The notes: generated from the letters alone by a model not told the origin. Counted from the first letter of the stretch, positions 7,098-15,518 are shown. The stretch is 64,000 nt of DNA from Enemella evansiae (GCF_002250705.1 NZ_NMVP01000001.1:496001-560000); one strand, 5' to 3'. Numbers and translations: made by a program.

Positions 7098-9455
7098 ATG
7101 GGCCACCCCGCCGACAGCCACGAACTGATCCGCGTCCAGGGGGCGCGGGAGAACAACCTGAAAGACATCAGCGTCGACATCCCCAAGCGGCGCCTGACCG
7201 TCTTCACCGGGGTGTCCGGATCCGGCAAGAGCTCGCTGGTCTTCGGAACCATCGCCGCCGAATCGCAGCGGATGATCAACGAGACCTACAGCGCGTTCGT
7301 GCAGGGGTTCATGCCCAACGTCTCCCGACCCGAGGTGGACCGCCTGGAAGGGTTGACCACCGCGATCATCGTCGACCAGGAGCGGATCGGCGCCAACCCG
7401 CGCTCCACCGTCGGCACGGTCACCGACGCGAACGCGATGCTGCGGATCCTGTTCAGCCGGCTCGGCAAGCCCTACATCGGTTCCTCGCAGGCGTTCTCCT
7501 TCAACGTCGCCTCGGTCAGCGGGGCCGGCGCGGTGACCGTCGAGAAGCACGGGGAGAAGGTCAAGGAACGCCGTGAGTTCAGCATCACCGGCGGCATGTG
7601 CCCGCGCTGTGAGGGGCTGGGCAGGGTGTCCGACTTCGACCTGACCGCGCTCTACGACGAGGAGAAGTCGCTGAACGAGGGCGCGCTTACCATCCCCGGC
7701 TATTCGATGGAGGGCTGGTACGGCCGGATCTATCGCGGTGCCGGATTCTTCGACCCGGACAAGCCGATCAAGAAGTTCACCAAGCGGGAGCGCAACGACC
7801 TGCTCTACAAGGAGCCCACCAAGATCAAGGTGGAGGGCGTCAACATCACCTACGAGGGATTGATCCCGAAGATCCAGAAATCCATGCTCAGCAAGGATCG
7901 CGATGCGATGCAGCCGCACATCCGGGCCTTCGTCGACCGGGCGATCACCTTCGGTGTCTGCCCCGACTGCGACGGCACGCGGCTCAATGAGTCGGCGCGA
8001 TCCTCCAAGATCAAGGGAATCAGCATCGCCGACGCCTGCCAGCTGCAGCTGACCGATCTGGCCGAATGGCTGCGCGGGGTCTCCGACGCGCAGGTGGCTC
8101 CGCTGATCAAGGGCCTGCAGCACACCCTCGACTCGTTCATCGAGATCGGGCTGGGCTATCTGAGTCTGGACCGGGCCTCCGGCACGCTGTCGGGTGGTGA
8201 GGCGCAGCGGACCAAGATGATCCGCCATCTCGGATCGTCGCTGACCGACGTCACCTATGTCTTCGACGAGCCGTCCATCGGACTGCATCCGCACGACATC
8301 GAACGGATGAACAAGCTGCTGGAACAGCTGCGGGACAAGGGAAACACGGTGCTGGTGGTCGAACACAAGCCGGAGATGATCGAGATCGGCGACCACGTCG
8401 TCGACCTCGGACCGCGGGCCGGCACCGCCGGCGGCGAGGTGGTCTTCGAGGGTACGGTCGCGGGCCTGCGGAAGAGCGACACCCTGACCGGGCGGCACCT
8501 GGACGACCGGGCGAAGCTGAAAAACGAGGTGCGTACGCCGACCGGTGCGCTCGAGATCCGCGGTGCCGATGAGCACAATCTGCAGAACGTCGACGTGGAC
8601 ATCCCGCTCGGGGCGCTGGTCGTGGTGACCGGGGTGGCCGGCTCGGGCAAGAGCTCGCTGATCAACGGGTCGGTGAGCAGTCGCGACGATGTGATCACCG
8701 TGGACCAGACCGGGATCAAGGGCTCGCGGCGCAGCAATCCGGCGACCTACACCGGGCTGCTCGACCCGATCCGCAAGGCGTTCGCCAAGGCCAACGGGGT
8801 CAAGCCCGCCCTGTTCAGCGCCAACTCCGAGGGCGCCTGCCCGAACTGCAACGGTGCTGGCGTGATCTACATGGACCTGGCGATGATGACCGGGGTGGTC
8901 AGCGTCTGCGAGGTCTGTGAGGGCAAGCGGTTCGCGCCGGCGGTGCTGGAGTACCAGCTCGGCGGCAAGGACATCAGCGAGGTGCTCGCCATGCCGGTGG
9001 CGGACGCGCAGGCGTTCTTCGCCGAGGGGGACGCGAAGACCCCTGGGGCGTACAAGATCCTCAGCCATCTGGTGGATGTCGGGCTGGGATATCTGACCAT
9101 CGGCCAGCCGTTGACGACGCTGTCCGGTGGCGAGCGGCAGCGGCTGAAGCTGGCGACGCACATGGGGGACAAGGGCGGTATCTATGTGCTGGACGAGCCG
9201 ACCACCGGTCTGCACCTGGCCGATGTGGAGCAGTTGCTCGGGCTGCTGGATCGCCTCGTCGATTCGGGGAAGTCGGTGATCGTGATCGAGCACCACCAGG
9301 CCGTGATGGCGCATGCCGACTGGATCATCGACCTGGGCCCGGGTGCGGGTCACGACGGCGGTCGGGTGGTCTTCGAAGGTACGCCGCAGCAGCTCGTCTC
9401 GGCGAAGCGGAAGACGCTCACCGGTCAGCACCTGGCGGCGTACCTGGGAACCTGA
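7098..9455 (+). CDS. UvrA-like ABC ATPase lacking the UvrB-binding insertion
   Basis: DNA-binding tandem ABC ATPase related to excinuclease subunit A. Walker A motifs are GVSGSGKSS (38-46) and a second GVAGSGKSS. The signatures TLSGGEAQR and TLSGGERQR and zinc-type CPxC pairs (CPRC, CPDC, CPNC, CEVC) are present. At 785 residues it is much shorter than canonical UvrA (about 940), and the insertion after the first Walker A that carries the UvrB-binding domain is missing. This places it with UvrA2/drug-resistance-type UvrA homologues. The ribosome site GAGGAGAGG precedes the ATG. A role in tolerance of DNA-binding drugs is inferred from the class. Confidence 0.9.
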   Translation: MGHPADSHELIRVQGARENNLKDISVDIPKRRLTVFTGVSGSGKSSLVFGTIAAESQRMINETYSAFVQGFMPNVSRPEVDRLEGLTTAIIVDQERIGANPRSTVGTVTDANAMLRILFSRLGKPYIGSSQAFSFNVASVSGAGAVTVEKHGEKVKERREFSITGGMCPRCEGLGRVSDFDLTALYDEEKSLNEGALTIPGYSMEGWYGRIYRGAGFFDPDKPIKKFTKRERNDLLYKEPTKIKVEGVNITYEGLIPKIQKSMLSKDRDAMQPHIRAFVDRAITFGVCPDCDGTRLNESARSSKIKGISIADACQLQLTDLAEWLRGVSDAQVAPLIKGLQHTLDSFIEIGLGYLSLDRASGTLSGGEAQRTKMIRHLGSSLTDVTYVFDEPSIGLHPHDIERMNKLLEQLRDKGNTVLVVEHKPEMIEIGDHVVDLGPRAGTAGGEVVFEGTVAGLRKSDTLTGRHLDDRAKLKNEVRTPTGALEIRGADEHNLQNVDVDIPLGALVVVTGVAGSGKSSLINGSVSSRDDVITVDQTGIKGSRRSNPATYTGLLDPIRKAFAKANGVKPALFSANSEGACPNCNGAGVIYMDLAMMTGVVSVCEVCEGKRFAPAVLEYQLGGKDISEVLAMPVADAQAFFAEGDAKTPGAYKILSHLVDVGLGYLTIGQPLTTLSGGERQRLKLATHMGDKGGIYVLDEPTTGLHLADVEQLLGLLDRLVDSGKSVIVIEHHQAVMAHADWIIDLGPGAGHDGGRVVFEGTPQQLVSAKRKTLTGQHLAAYLGT

Positions 9456-9522
9456 GCCACGCACCTCGAGTAGGCCGCTTGCGGCCGCCAGCCACGCACC
9501 TCGAGTAGGCCGCTCGCGGCCG
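9456..9522. repeat. Two tandem copies of a 32-bp palindromic repeat (35-bp period)
   Basis: Copies at 9456-9487 and 9491-9522 differ by one base and each contains a self-complementary GGCCGC-N2-GCGGCC core. Directly after the uvrA-like stop codon. They resemble dispersed intergenic REP-like elements of high-GC actinobacteria and may also act as a transcription end. Confidence 0.75.
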
Positions 9523-9558
9523 TGTCGAGAGGTACCCCCGGACCACACGAATGTCGTT

Positions 9559-9587
9559 TTGCGTGGGGTGGGGAAGTCGGCTATGAT
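9559..9587 (+). promoter_or_regulatory. Sigma-70-type promoter of the tRNA operon
   Basis: TTGCGT and TATGAT are separated by 17 bases, 44 bases upstream of the first tRNA. The good hexamers and optimal spacing fit a strong housekeeping promoter driving the Gly-Cys-Val transcript. Confidence 0.65.
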
Positions 9588-9630
9588 TTTCCTCGCGCTT
9601 GAAACGGGTGAGAATCCGGAGCAAGGGCGT

Positions 9631-9703
9631 GCGGACGTGGCTCAGCTGGTAGAGCATCACCTTGCCAAGGTGAGGGTCGCGGGTTCGAATCCCGTCGTCC
9701 GCT
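9631..9703 (+). tRNA. tRNA-Gly (GCC)
   Basis: A 73-base cloverleaf: acceptor arms GCGGACG/CGTCCGC, anticodon loop TTGCCAA (anticodon GCC) and T-arm GGGTTCGAATCCC. CCA is not encoded. Confidence 0.97.
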
Positions 9704-9757
9704 CGGAGCGTGGGGTCTCCACCCCTTCGAACGTGCGGGGGTGCATCCCCACACCAG

Positions 9758-9828
9758 GGTGGGTTGGCCGAGAGGCGAGGCAACGGACTGCAAATCCGTG
9801 TACACGGGTTCAAATCCCGTACCCACCT
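9758..9828 (+). tRNA. tRNA-Cys (GCA)
   Basis: A 71-base cloverleaf: acceptor arms GGTGGGT/ACCCACC, anticodon loop CTGCAAA (anticodon GCA) and T-arm CGGGTTCAAATCCCG. CCA is not encoded. Confidence 0.97.
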
Positions 9829-9829
9829 C

Positions 9830-9905
9830 GGGCGGTTGGCGCAGTTGGTAGCGCGCTTCCCTGACACGGAAGAGGTCATCAGTTCAAATCTGGTACCGCC
9901 CACCA
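9830..9905 (+). tRNA. tRNA-Val (GAC), CCA encoded
   Basis: Acceptor arms GGGCGGT/ACCGCCC, anticodon loop CTGACAC (anticodon GAC), ending ACCA with the CCA genomically encoded. It begins one base after the tRNA-Cys. Its 3' end borders the decayed integrase region, so it is the likely attachment site of a past integration. Confidence 0.97.
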
Positions 9906-9965
9906 GCACTACCCATAGTTAGACTGGGTTCACCGTTACCTCTCGTATGGCAGCCGAGGCGCTGC

Positions 9966-10560
9966 TCACAATCTGCTACACAACGCGATCAGAGCGTGGC
10001 GGATCGGACGTCCGGAACAGGGATTCATCCCGTCCGCGCCAAGACGCAGCACCGGACGAAGTTCGCGCAGGTGAACTTTCTCGGTGGTGCGGCTCGTCGC
10101 GTGCCCAACCAGGTGCGGGATCTCCTCGACCGCAACCCTTAACCTCGGAAAGAAGCGACACGAACGAGTGACGAAGCTCCTTCGGTGTCCACCCAGAACC
10201 GGTCATGCCGTCGACCTGATCAACCACCGACCGGAAGGATCGGCGGACATTGGCGGAGCCTGACCCGATAACCCGGATCAGGCTCCTCGCACGGTTCGGC
10301 GACCATTGCGATAAACCAGCCCCCGCGCCATCGCCGTCGCAAATGTGGCGCAGCAACGACAAGATCCGTTGCATGCTGGACCCAGCCGAGCTCGCCGAGC
10401 GCTTCTGCAATCACCGTTGTCCACCGTGCTTGGAGCCCGACCCGGTAGCCCCGAATCCAGCGACGCCATCGCCGCATCACCCGCTGTTGCCAAACGGCCG
10501 GCCACGTGCCCAGATTCGACCTGACGGAGGACCTTGCGGACCTTCGCCTGCGCGTGTGCC
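9966..10560 (-). pseudogene. Degenerate tyrosine recombinase (phage-type integrase)
   Basis: Pieces of one integrase are scattered over all three minus-strand frames. In order they read VRKVLRQVESGHVAGR and GLPGRAPSTVDN (N-terminal arm and core-binding domain), AEALGELG, ATAMARGLVYRN, ANVRRSFRSV, GWTPKELRHSFVSLLS (the conserved Arg of the RHSF box), then after a frameshift near 10135 EEIPHLVGHATSRTTEKV (the H-x-x-GH box). At the usual catalytic Tyr position a His is found (KVHLREL). At least four frame changes plus loss of the nucleophile show it cannot work. It ends about 60 bases from the tRNA-Val 3' end. Confidence 0.85.
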
Positions 10561-10678
10561 CTAATCGGCATCGGCCAACCCGCTCGCGCGAGTGCCACCC
10601 ACTTGCGCTCTGATTAAGGCTAAACCCCAAGTTGCGGCCAGGGTTAGATCAGATTCAACAATTCTATGGGCTCCCGAA

Positions 10679-10924
10679 TTAGTCCCATGATTTCGGCGGA
10701 TGCTGGTATATACGAAGGAATGGGTCTGGTGTCTGGTGAAGCTGCCATTGCGCAGCTGGACGATTGAATGCCCAACGTAGGACCTCGTCCTTATCTCCGC
10801 TAAGAGAGTCCCAGAAGGGGCCGTTTTGCCATGAGGCATGCCACAGTTCGTCACCATCATGCTTCGCAACGTGGACTGTCCCAGTCCCTGCAGCTGGGGC
10901 CCCTGGGCCACCGGTTCTATCCAT
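10679..10924 (-). CDS. Hypothetical protein, 81 residues
   Basis: Family not recognised. The ATG at 10924 overlaps the stop of the upstream reading frame, suggesting translational coupling. Composition looks like a real small soluble protein: an aromatic-rich core (ELWHASWQNGPFWDSL) followed by GDKDEVLRWAFNRP, a pattern I associate with small actinobacterial proteins that carry a D-x-EVL-x-WA helix. Local base composition is lower in GC than the neighbours, consistent with transfer on the island. An in-frame ATG further upstream at 10978 would add 18 residues. Confidence 0.5.
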   Translation of the reverse strand: MDRTGGPGAPAAGTGTVHVAKHDGDELWHASWQNGPFWDSLSGDKDEVLRWAFNRPAAQWQLHQTPDPFLRIYQHPPKSWD

Positions 10925-11429
10925 ACGGCGTCCACCCATGCTCGCTCGCACCCCATGGTAGTTCATCCTCGTTTCCAAACCACCAGTTGTCTCCTTGGGG
11001 ACGTGTCTTTATGGACTTAACAGTCCACCACCAGAAGCCCTGAATGTTCGGGTCGGGATCCTCGTCCATCCGGAAGCGCACGACGTGTTCACCGGGCTTC
11101 TCTGGCACGTACACCTGCTGCCATCCCGTCCCGTCGAGGGCCGAGGCGCCTAGCGGATCGAACAGTTCGAGCACACCCGCATCCCGTTCGGCAGCCGCCC
11201 AATACGAGTCAGAGTCGAAATCCTCGACGAGGATGGTGACCTCGCCGGAGTCTTCGGGCAGCTGCACGCGGGCCCAGGCCACCGAGTCGTCACCGGGTTC
11301 GTTGCTGGCAAGCGCTGCCTACTCGACGAACCACGGCTTTCTCGGCAACTCGGCGAGGTTCGCGGCTCCTGTGGGATGCTCACGACGAAACAGGAGTTGG
11401 TGGTAGTCGTAGGAGACCTGAACGGGCAT
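10917..11429 (-). pseudogene. Hypothetical gene interrupted by an in-frame TAG
   Basis: From the ATG at 11429, with GAGAGGA upstream, the frame reads MPVQVSYDYHQLLF up to residue 36, meets TAG at 11319-11321, and then continues in the same frame for another 133 codons with protein-like composition (VTILVEDFDSDSYWAA, VPEKPGEHVVRFRMDEDPD). Beginning and end read as one protein of about 170 residues, so this is either a nonsense-mutated gene or a misread base; translation might also restart after the stop. Function unknown. It is acidic and aromatic-rich with no signal peptide. Confidence 0.55.
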
Positions 11430-11779
11430 GTCATCCTCTCGTTCCGGTGACCGAGTCCCAAATGATCGGACCCCACGGGAAGTTCTGTGCACGACTCGTT
11501 GGATGTCGGGTAGCCGAATCGTCCCGTTTTCCGGTGATTGTGGAGTGTAGTAGTCCAAGATGCGGCCCGCACCGGCCAGCTACCCACACCCGGCGACCAA
11601 TAGATCATTCCACCCCGGAAGCGCTGGGCGCAGAGACATGTCGCGCCACAGCCGCTTGTCCACGGCCACGCCGTGGGAGACGCTGATCAGCATGTCGAGT
11701 GCTGCCCGATCCCTCGTCCTTGTCGATCCACCGGGGAAATCCGCCTTGATGGACCGGCGCGCGCTTGAGAGGGTGAGTC
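11430..11779. other. Intergenic remainder of the tRNA-linked island
   Basis: No convincing gene. Candidate frames overlap each other and lack starts. I looked for a second copy of the tRNA-Val 3' end (GGTACCGCCCACCA) that would mark the far attachment site and saw none, so the island boundary on this side is undefined. Confidence 0.5.
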
Positions 11780-12616
11780 ATGCGCACCCCTGACCTGCCC
11801 AGTCTCGCCCTCGTCGCCCCACCGGATCTCCCGCCCGAGCAGATCATCCGCGTCGCGCAGACCGCCGAGTCCGGCGGCATCGACGAACTGTGGTTCTGGG
11901 AGGACTGCTTCGCCAGCAGCGGCCTCGGACCGGCAGCGGCCGCCCTGGCCGTGACCGACAGGATCAAGGTCGGCATCGGGCTGCTGCCGGTACCGCTGCG
12001 CGCACCGACCCTCACCGCGATGGAGATCGCCACCCTGGCGCGGATGTTCCCCGGCCGGTTCCGCCCGGGTCTCGGGCACGGCGTACGCGACTGGATGAAG
12101 CAGGCGGGGGTCGCGGTCGGGTCACCGCTGACCCTGCTCCGGGAACACACGGCCACCATCAGCGCGCTGCTCGCCGGGGAGACGGTGACGTACGCCGGGC
12201 GCTACGTCGCGCTGGACGAGGTGAGGTTGCGCTGGCCACCGGAGGCATTCCCCGACCTGCTGATCGGCGGCCGTGGTCCCAAGACCCTCGCGCTGGCTGG
12301 GGAGCTCAGCGCGGGCGCGATCCTCGACGATGTCGCGCCCGCCGGCGTACCGGATCTGGATCGGATGCGGGACGCGGTCGAAACCGTTCGGGCCGCCCGG
12401 GCCGAGGCCGGCCGCCAAGGAGACCCCGAGATCGTCGCCATCCTGCCCGTTCCCGGCGGGACCAGCACCGACGAGCTGCGGGATCGCCTTGCTGCATTGG
12501 GAGCTGCGGGCGCCACCACGGTGACCGCGGTCGCGGAGTTCGTCGACGGTCCGCCGGCCGGTGACGATCGGGTGTTCGCGCTCGCCGAGCAGCTCGCGGC
12601 GATCTCCAGGACCTGA
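11780..12616 (+). CDS. LLM-class flavin-dependent oxidoreductase
   Basis: Luciferase-like TIM-barrel flavoenzyme (278 residues) using FMN or F420. Family features are DELWFWEDCF near residue 35, VGIGLLPVPLRAPT (64-77), RFRPGLGHGVRDWM (93-106) and LLIGGRGPKTLALAGE in the second half. GAGAGG lies upstream of the ATG. It is followed by a strong terminator, so it is a single-gene unit. The substrate cannot be told. Confidence 0.88.
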   Translation: MRTPDLPSLALVAPPDLPPEQIIRVAQTAESGGIDELWFWEDCFASSGLGPAAAALAVTDRIKVGIGLLPVPLRAPTLTAMEIATLARMFPGRFRPGLGHGVRDWMKQAGVAVGSPLTLLREHTATISALLAGETVTYAGRYVALDEVRLRWPPEAFPDLLIGGRGPKTLALAGELSAGAILDDVAPAGVPDLDRMRDAVETVRAARAEAGRQGDPEIVAILPVPGGTSTDELRDRLAALGAAGATTVTAVAEFVDGPPAGDDRVFALAEQLAAISRT

Positions 12617-12631
12617 CGCCCTTACAGAAAA

Positions 12632-12663
12632 GTGCCGGGTCGCCCCGAAGGGCGACCCGGCAC
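12632..12663. terminator. Strong terminator hairpin, usable in both directions
   Basis: A 14-bp perfect stem (GTGCCGGGTCGCCC and its complement) with the tetraloop CGAA, between the converging flavoenzyme and secreted-protein genes. An A-rich stretch on the plus-strand 5' side gives a U run for minus-strand transcripts. Confidence 0.85.
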
Positions 12664-12690
12664 CGGACCCAGAGTGTCAGGAGTGCTCGA

Positions 12691-13248
12691 TCAGAGACCG
12701 AGGCCCAACGCCGAGAGCAGACGGTTCAGCAGAGCGCTGATCCCGTTGAGCGGGCCGCCGCCGTCGAGCAGACCGGCGATGGCGCAGACCAGGTTGCCGA
12801 GCAGATTGCCGGCACCCGGTACGGCGGTGATGTCGAGGCTCACCGGAGCCAGATCGACCACCAGGCCGAGCAGGTTCAGGTTCAGCGGACCGAGATCCAG
12901 GTTCAGCACCTGGCACCCCTGCGTGGCGGCCATGCTGGTCACCGGAGCGCTGAAGTTCTGAGTGACCTGCTGGGTGCTGCCGTCGGGGTTGGTCACCGTA
13001 CCGGTGAGCGAACCGGTCAACTGGACGACACCGTTGACGACCTGCGAGGTGAGGCCGGACAGCGAGCCGGCGAAGCTGCCACCGTTGTTGGTGGTACCGC
13101 TCACCGGCAGCGTGGTGGTGGCGGCGGAGTTGCCCTTGCCGGGCGGCGGGGCGGCCTCGGCGGCGGTGATGGTTGCCGGGAAGATACCCACGACACCAAT
13201 GACTGCGCCGGCGGCGATCAGGGACGTGAGCTTGAGGGGCTTCTTCAT
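12691..13248 (-). CDS. Secreted hypothetical protein
   Basis: A 185-residue exported protein with a Sec signal peptide (MKKPLKLTSLIAAGAVIGVV, likely cleavage after AEA at 30-32). The mature part has a Thr/Asn/Ser-rich front, then a Leu/Gly-rich C-terminal half with LDLGPLNLNLLGL and GNLLGNLVCAIAGLLDGG, ending NRLLSALGLGL. Two Cys (near 112 and 156) could form a disulfide. Proteins with this NLLGNL...LLDGG ending are common in actinobacteria but have no assigned function. The promoter region 13249-13468 is shared with the divergent MpaB-like gene. Confidence 0.8.
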   Translation of the reverse strand: MKKPLKLTSLIAAGAVIGVVGIFPATITAAEAAPPPGKGNSAATTTLPVSGTTNNGGSFAGSLSGLTSQVVNGVVQLTGSLTGTVTNPDGSTQQVTQNFSAPVTSMAATQGCQVLNLDLGPLNLNLLGLVVDLAPVSLDITAVPGAGNLLGNLVCAIAGLLDGGGPLNGISALLNRLLSALGLGL

Positions 13249-13468
13249 CTCATTCTCCTTCAGGCGTGGCCCGCTCCGGCTGTTCCGAGGCAGGCAGAAA
13301 TCGACTTCCTACCCAAGTGTCAGGGACCTTCTCGGGCAGTTGGAAGACCCAATAAAACAGGGCCGGAAATGGCAGATTTCTAAGCCAGGACGAAATTGCG
13401 GGCGATAGACCCCTCAAATTTCAGGGCAGACGAGTTCCGCGTATCGAGTCCGCGCGTAGCATCGAGAG

Positions 13469-14365
13469 ATGACCAATCCGCTGCAGCGAGGACTGGGGCA
13501 GTTGCTGCGTTCGAAGGTCGCCGGGACCGACGCCACCACCCGGGCCGCCGAGATCTGGGGTACGCCGGGGGAGCGCTGGTTCGCGCCGACGGACCCGATC
13601 TGGCGGGTGCACGATGACGCCTCGATGTATTGCGGTGGGATCGCGGCGCTGCTGCTGCAGTCCCTGCATCCACTGGCGATGGCGGGTGTCGCGGGGCACA
13701 GCGGCTATCGCTCGGATCCGTGGGGTCGACTGCAACGCACCAGCGACTACATCGCGGCCACCACCTTCGGCACGGTCGAGACGGCCGAACGGTCCATCGA
13801 GACGGTACGCCGGGTGCATCAGCGGGTGCGTGGTCGCGACGAGCGCGGCCGCGCGTACCGGGCCGACGACCCCGATCTGTTGCGCTGGGTCGCGATCGCC
13901 GAGGCGTACGCCTTCCTGCGCAGCCATGATCGCTATGGCCGCCAGCCGCTGGGCCCGGCCGAGCGGGACCGATATGTCGCGCAGGCCGGCACCCTGGCGG
14001 ATCGTCTCGGCGCGGACCCGATGCCGACCGACTGGGCCGGACTGCTGGACGCGCTGCACGACTACCGGCCCGAGCTCGAGGTCACCGACGCGGCCCGGGA
14101 CGCGGCCGAGTTCCTGCTCACCGAACCGCCGCTGCCCGGGATCGCCCGCCCCGGATATGCGCTGATCGCCGCCGGCGGGGCGGCGGTGCTGCCGGTCTGG
14201 GCCCGCCGGCAGCTCCGGCTCAGCGCAACGACCGGCTGGGGGCGCGCCGCGGGGCGGGTGGCGACCGGGACGGTGCGCTGGGGGCTCGCAGGCCTCCGCG
14301 ACGAGCCGGACCGCGACCGCTTGCGCCGGGACCGTCCCGAGGAGGGCGCTGCGGTGGCAGACTGA
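13469..14365 (+). CDS. Oxygenase MpaB-family protein (DUF2236)
   Basis: A 298-residue member of the DUF2236/MpaB family, whose fungal namesake cleaves a prenyl chain oxidatively and whose relatives include latex-clearing protein. Features are PIWRVHDDASMYCGGIAALLLQSLHPLAMAGVAGHSGY (about 42-80) with the conserved Arg and His, and VHQRVRGRDERGRAYRADDPDLLRWV with the conserved HxxV and WV elements. No signal peptide. Its stop is 4 bases before the next start, so it is probably co-transcribed with the aminotransferase. The substrate is unknown. Confidence 0.87.
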   Translation: MTNPLQRGLGQLLRSKVAGTDATTRAAEIWGTPGERWFAPTDPIWRVHDDASMYCGGIAALLLQSLHPLAMAGVAGHSGYRSDPWGRLQRTSDYIAATTFGTVETAERSIETVRRVHQRVRGRDERGRAYRADDPDLLRWVAIAEAYAFLRSHDRYGRQPLGPAERDRYVAQAGTLADRLGADPMPTDWAGLLDALHDYRPELEVTDAARDAAEFLLTEPPLPGIARPGYALIAAGGAAVLPVWARRQLRLSATTGWGRAAGRVATGTVRWGLAGLRDEPDRDRLRRDRPEEGAAVAD

Positions 14366-14369
14366 AGCC

Positions 14370-15230
14370 ATGGCTGAGCAGACTGATGATCTCCGCGTCT
14401 GGGTCGACGGCGAGCTGTACGCCCAACCGGATGCCGCGACGGTGTCCGCGACCGATCACGGGCTCGTGGTGGGTGACGGTGTCTTCGAGGCGTTCAAGGC
14501 GATCGACGGCAAGGCGTTCACCCCGAGCAGGCACCTGGCGCGGTTGCAGCGCTCCGCCAAGGCGATGGGACTCCCGGCACCCGACCTGGCGTACGTGACC
14601 GAAGGCATGGACGCGGTCCTGGAGGGCTTCGACCACCCGCTCGGGCTGTTCCGGATCACCTACACCGGCGGTCGCGGCCCGCTCGGCTCCGGGGCGGCGT
14701 ACGGTCCGCCGACCCTGGTGGTCGCGGTCCGCCCGGCCCCGGAGCTGCCGCCCACGACGAGCATCGTGACCACCCCCTGGACGCGGAACGTCGAGGGTGC
14801 GCTGGCTGGGGTCAAGTCGACCTCCTACGGCGAGAACGTCCTCGGCCTGGCGTATGCCGCAGAGCACGAGGCGACCGAGGGCATCTTCGTCAACAGCGAC
14901 GGAAATCTGTGTGAGGGCACGGGAAGCAACATCTTCTGCGTGTTCGAAGACGAGGTCATCACCCCGCCGCTGAGCGCCGCACCGCTGGCCGGCATCACCC
15001 GCGCACTGACCATCGAATGGGGCCTGGAGGCCGGGCTCGCGATGGTGGAACGGGACCTCGATCTGACCACCGCCAAGAGTGCCGACGAGGTCTTCCTCAC
15101 CTCCTCCTCCCGCGACGTGCAGGGCGTCTCGCGGTGGGATCAGACCGAGTGGGAGGCGCCGGGCCGATACACCCGGCAGCTGCAGGAGCTGTTCCGGACC
15201 AGGATGGCGCAGAACCTCGACCCGCAGTAG
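14370..15230 (+). CDS. Class IV aminotransferase (aminodeoxychorismate lyase-like)
   Basis: PLP enzyme of fold type IV, 286 residues. It starts with VWVDGELYAQPD and VSATDHGLVVGDGVFEAFKA. The catalytic Lys is in GVKSTSYGENVLGLAYA (about residue 151). EGIFVNSDGNLCEGTGSNIFCV (about 171-192) is the PLP phosphate-binding element. Relatives include 4-amino-4-deoxychorismate lyase (PabC), branched-chain and D-amino-acid aminotransferases. The family is clear, the substrate is not. No folate gene lies nearby to support PabC. Confidence 0.88.
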   Translation: MAEQTDDLRVWVDGELYAQPDAATVSATDHGLVVGDGVFEAFKAIDGKAFTPSRHLARLQRSAKAMGLPAPDLAYVTEGMDAVLEGFDHPLGLFRITYTGGRGPLGSGAAYGPPTLVVAVRPAPELPPTTSIVTTPWTRNVEGALAGVKSTSYGENVLGLAYAAEHEATEGIFVNSDGNLCEGTGSNIFCVFEDEVITPPLSAAPLAGITRALTIEWGLEAGLAMVERDLDLTTAKSADEVFLTSSSRDVQGVSRWDQTEWEAPGRYTRQLQELFRTRMAQNLDPQ

Positions 15231-15264
15231 CCGGTCGCCCTGAGGCGGCACCCGCGGTTCGGAT

Positions 15265-15294
15265 GCGACAAAGCCGCGGGGTCTCGGCTATAGT
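15265..15294 (+). promoter_or_regulatory. Probable promoter of the tRNA-Val (CAC) gene
   Basis: TATAGT at 15289-15294 is preceded at 18 bases by GCGACA (15265-15270), a weak -35. It lies 12 bases upstream of the tRNA. Confidence 0.4.
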
Positions 15295-15306
15295 CGTTCC
15301 TCGCAC

Positions 15307-15382
15307 GGGCGGTTGGCGCAGTTGGTAGCGCGTTTCGTTCACACCGAAGAGGTCGCTGGTTCGAGTCCAGTACCGCCCACCA
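15307..15382 (+). tRNA. tRNA-Val (CAC), CCA encoded
   Basis: Acceptor arms GGGCGGT/ACCGCCC, anticodon loop TTCACAC (anticodon CAC), T-arm ending before ACCGCCC and encoded CCA. It closely resembles the GAC isoacceptor at 9830 outside the anticodon arm. Confidence 0.97.
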
Positions 15383-15387
15383 GTTCA

Positions 15388-15426
15388 GACCGGCTGCTGA
15401 TCGAGAATCCCGATCAGCAGCCGGTC
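15388..15426 (+). terminator. Rho-independent terminator after tRNA-Val
   Basis: A 16-bp perfect stem (GACCGGCTGCTGATCG and its complement) with a 7-base loop, followed by the T-rich TTGTTGTTTG. Starts 5 bases after the tRNA. Confidence 0.92.
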
Positions 15427-15491
15427 TTGTTGTTTGTTCGTGAATGTCCGCCATGTCGCCTCTTGCCAGGCCGGGTGAGATAGGTCACACT

Positions 15492-15509
15492 ATTGGAAAC
15501 GTTTCCAAT
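15492..15509. promoter_or_regulatory. LacI-family operator, perfect 18-bp palindrome
   Basis: ATTGGAAACGTTTCCAAT is fully self-complementary with the central CG typical of LacI/GalR operators. It ends 9 bases before the regulator's GTG start and abuts its ribosome site, so autorepression of the regulator-rpiB-transporter operon is likely. Confidence 0.85.
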
Positions 15510-15518
15510 GGAGGTGAC

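Noticed and set aside
9456..9522. Short CRISPR array
   Set aside because: Only two copies with a 3-base spacer and a palindromic core; no cas genes nearby.
7065..9548. Long open frame on the minus strand opposite the UvrA-like gene
   Set aside because: Shadow of a well-supported gene; composition is Asp/Arg/Val/Gly-biased as expected for antisense frames.
10561..10956. 131-residue minus-strand frame overlapping the small gene at 10679
   Set aside because: Its composition is less protein-like and the overlapping 81-residue frame has translational coupling to the upstream gene.
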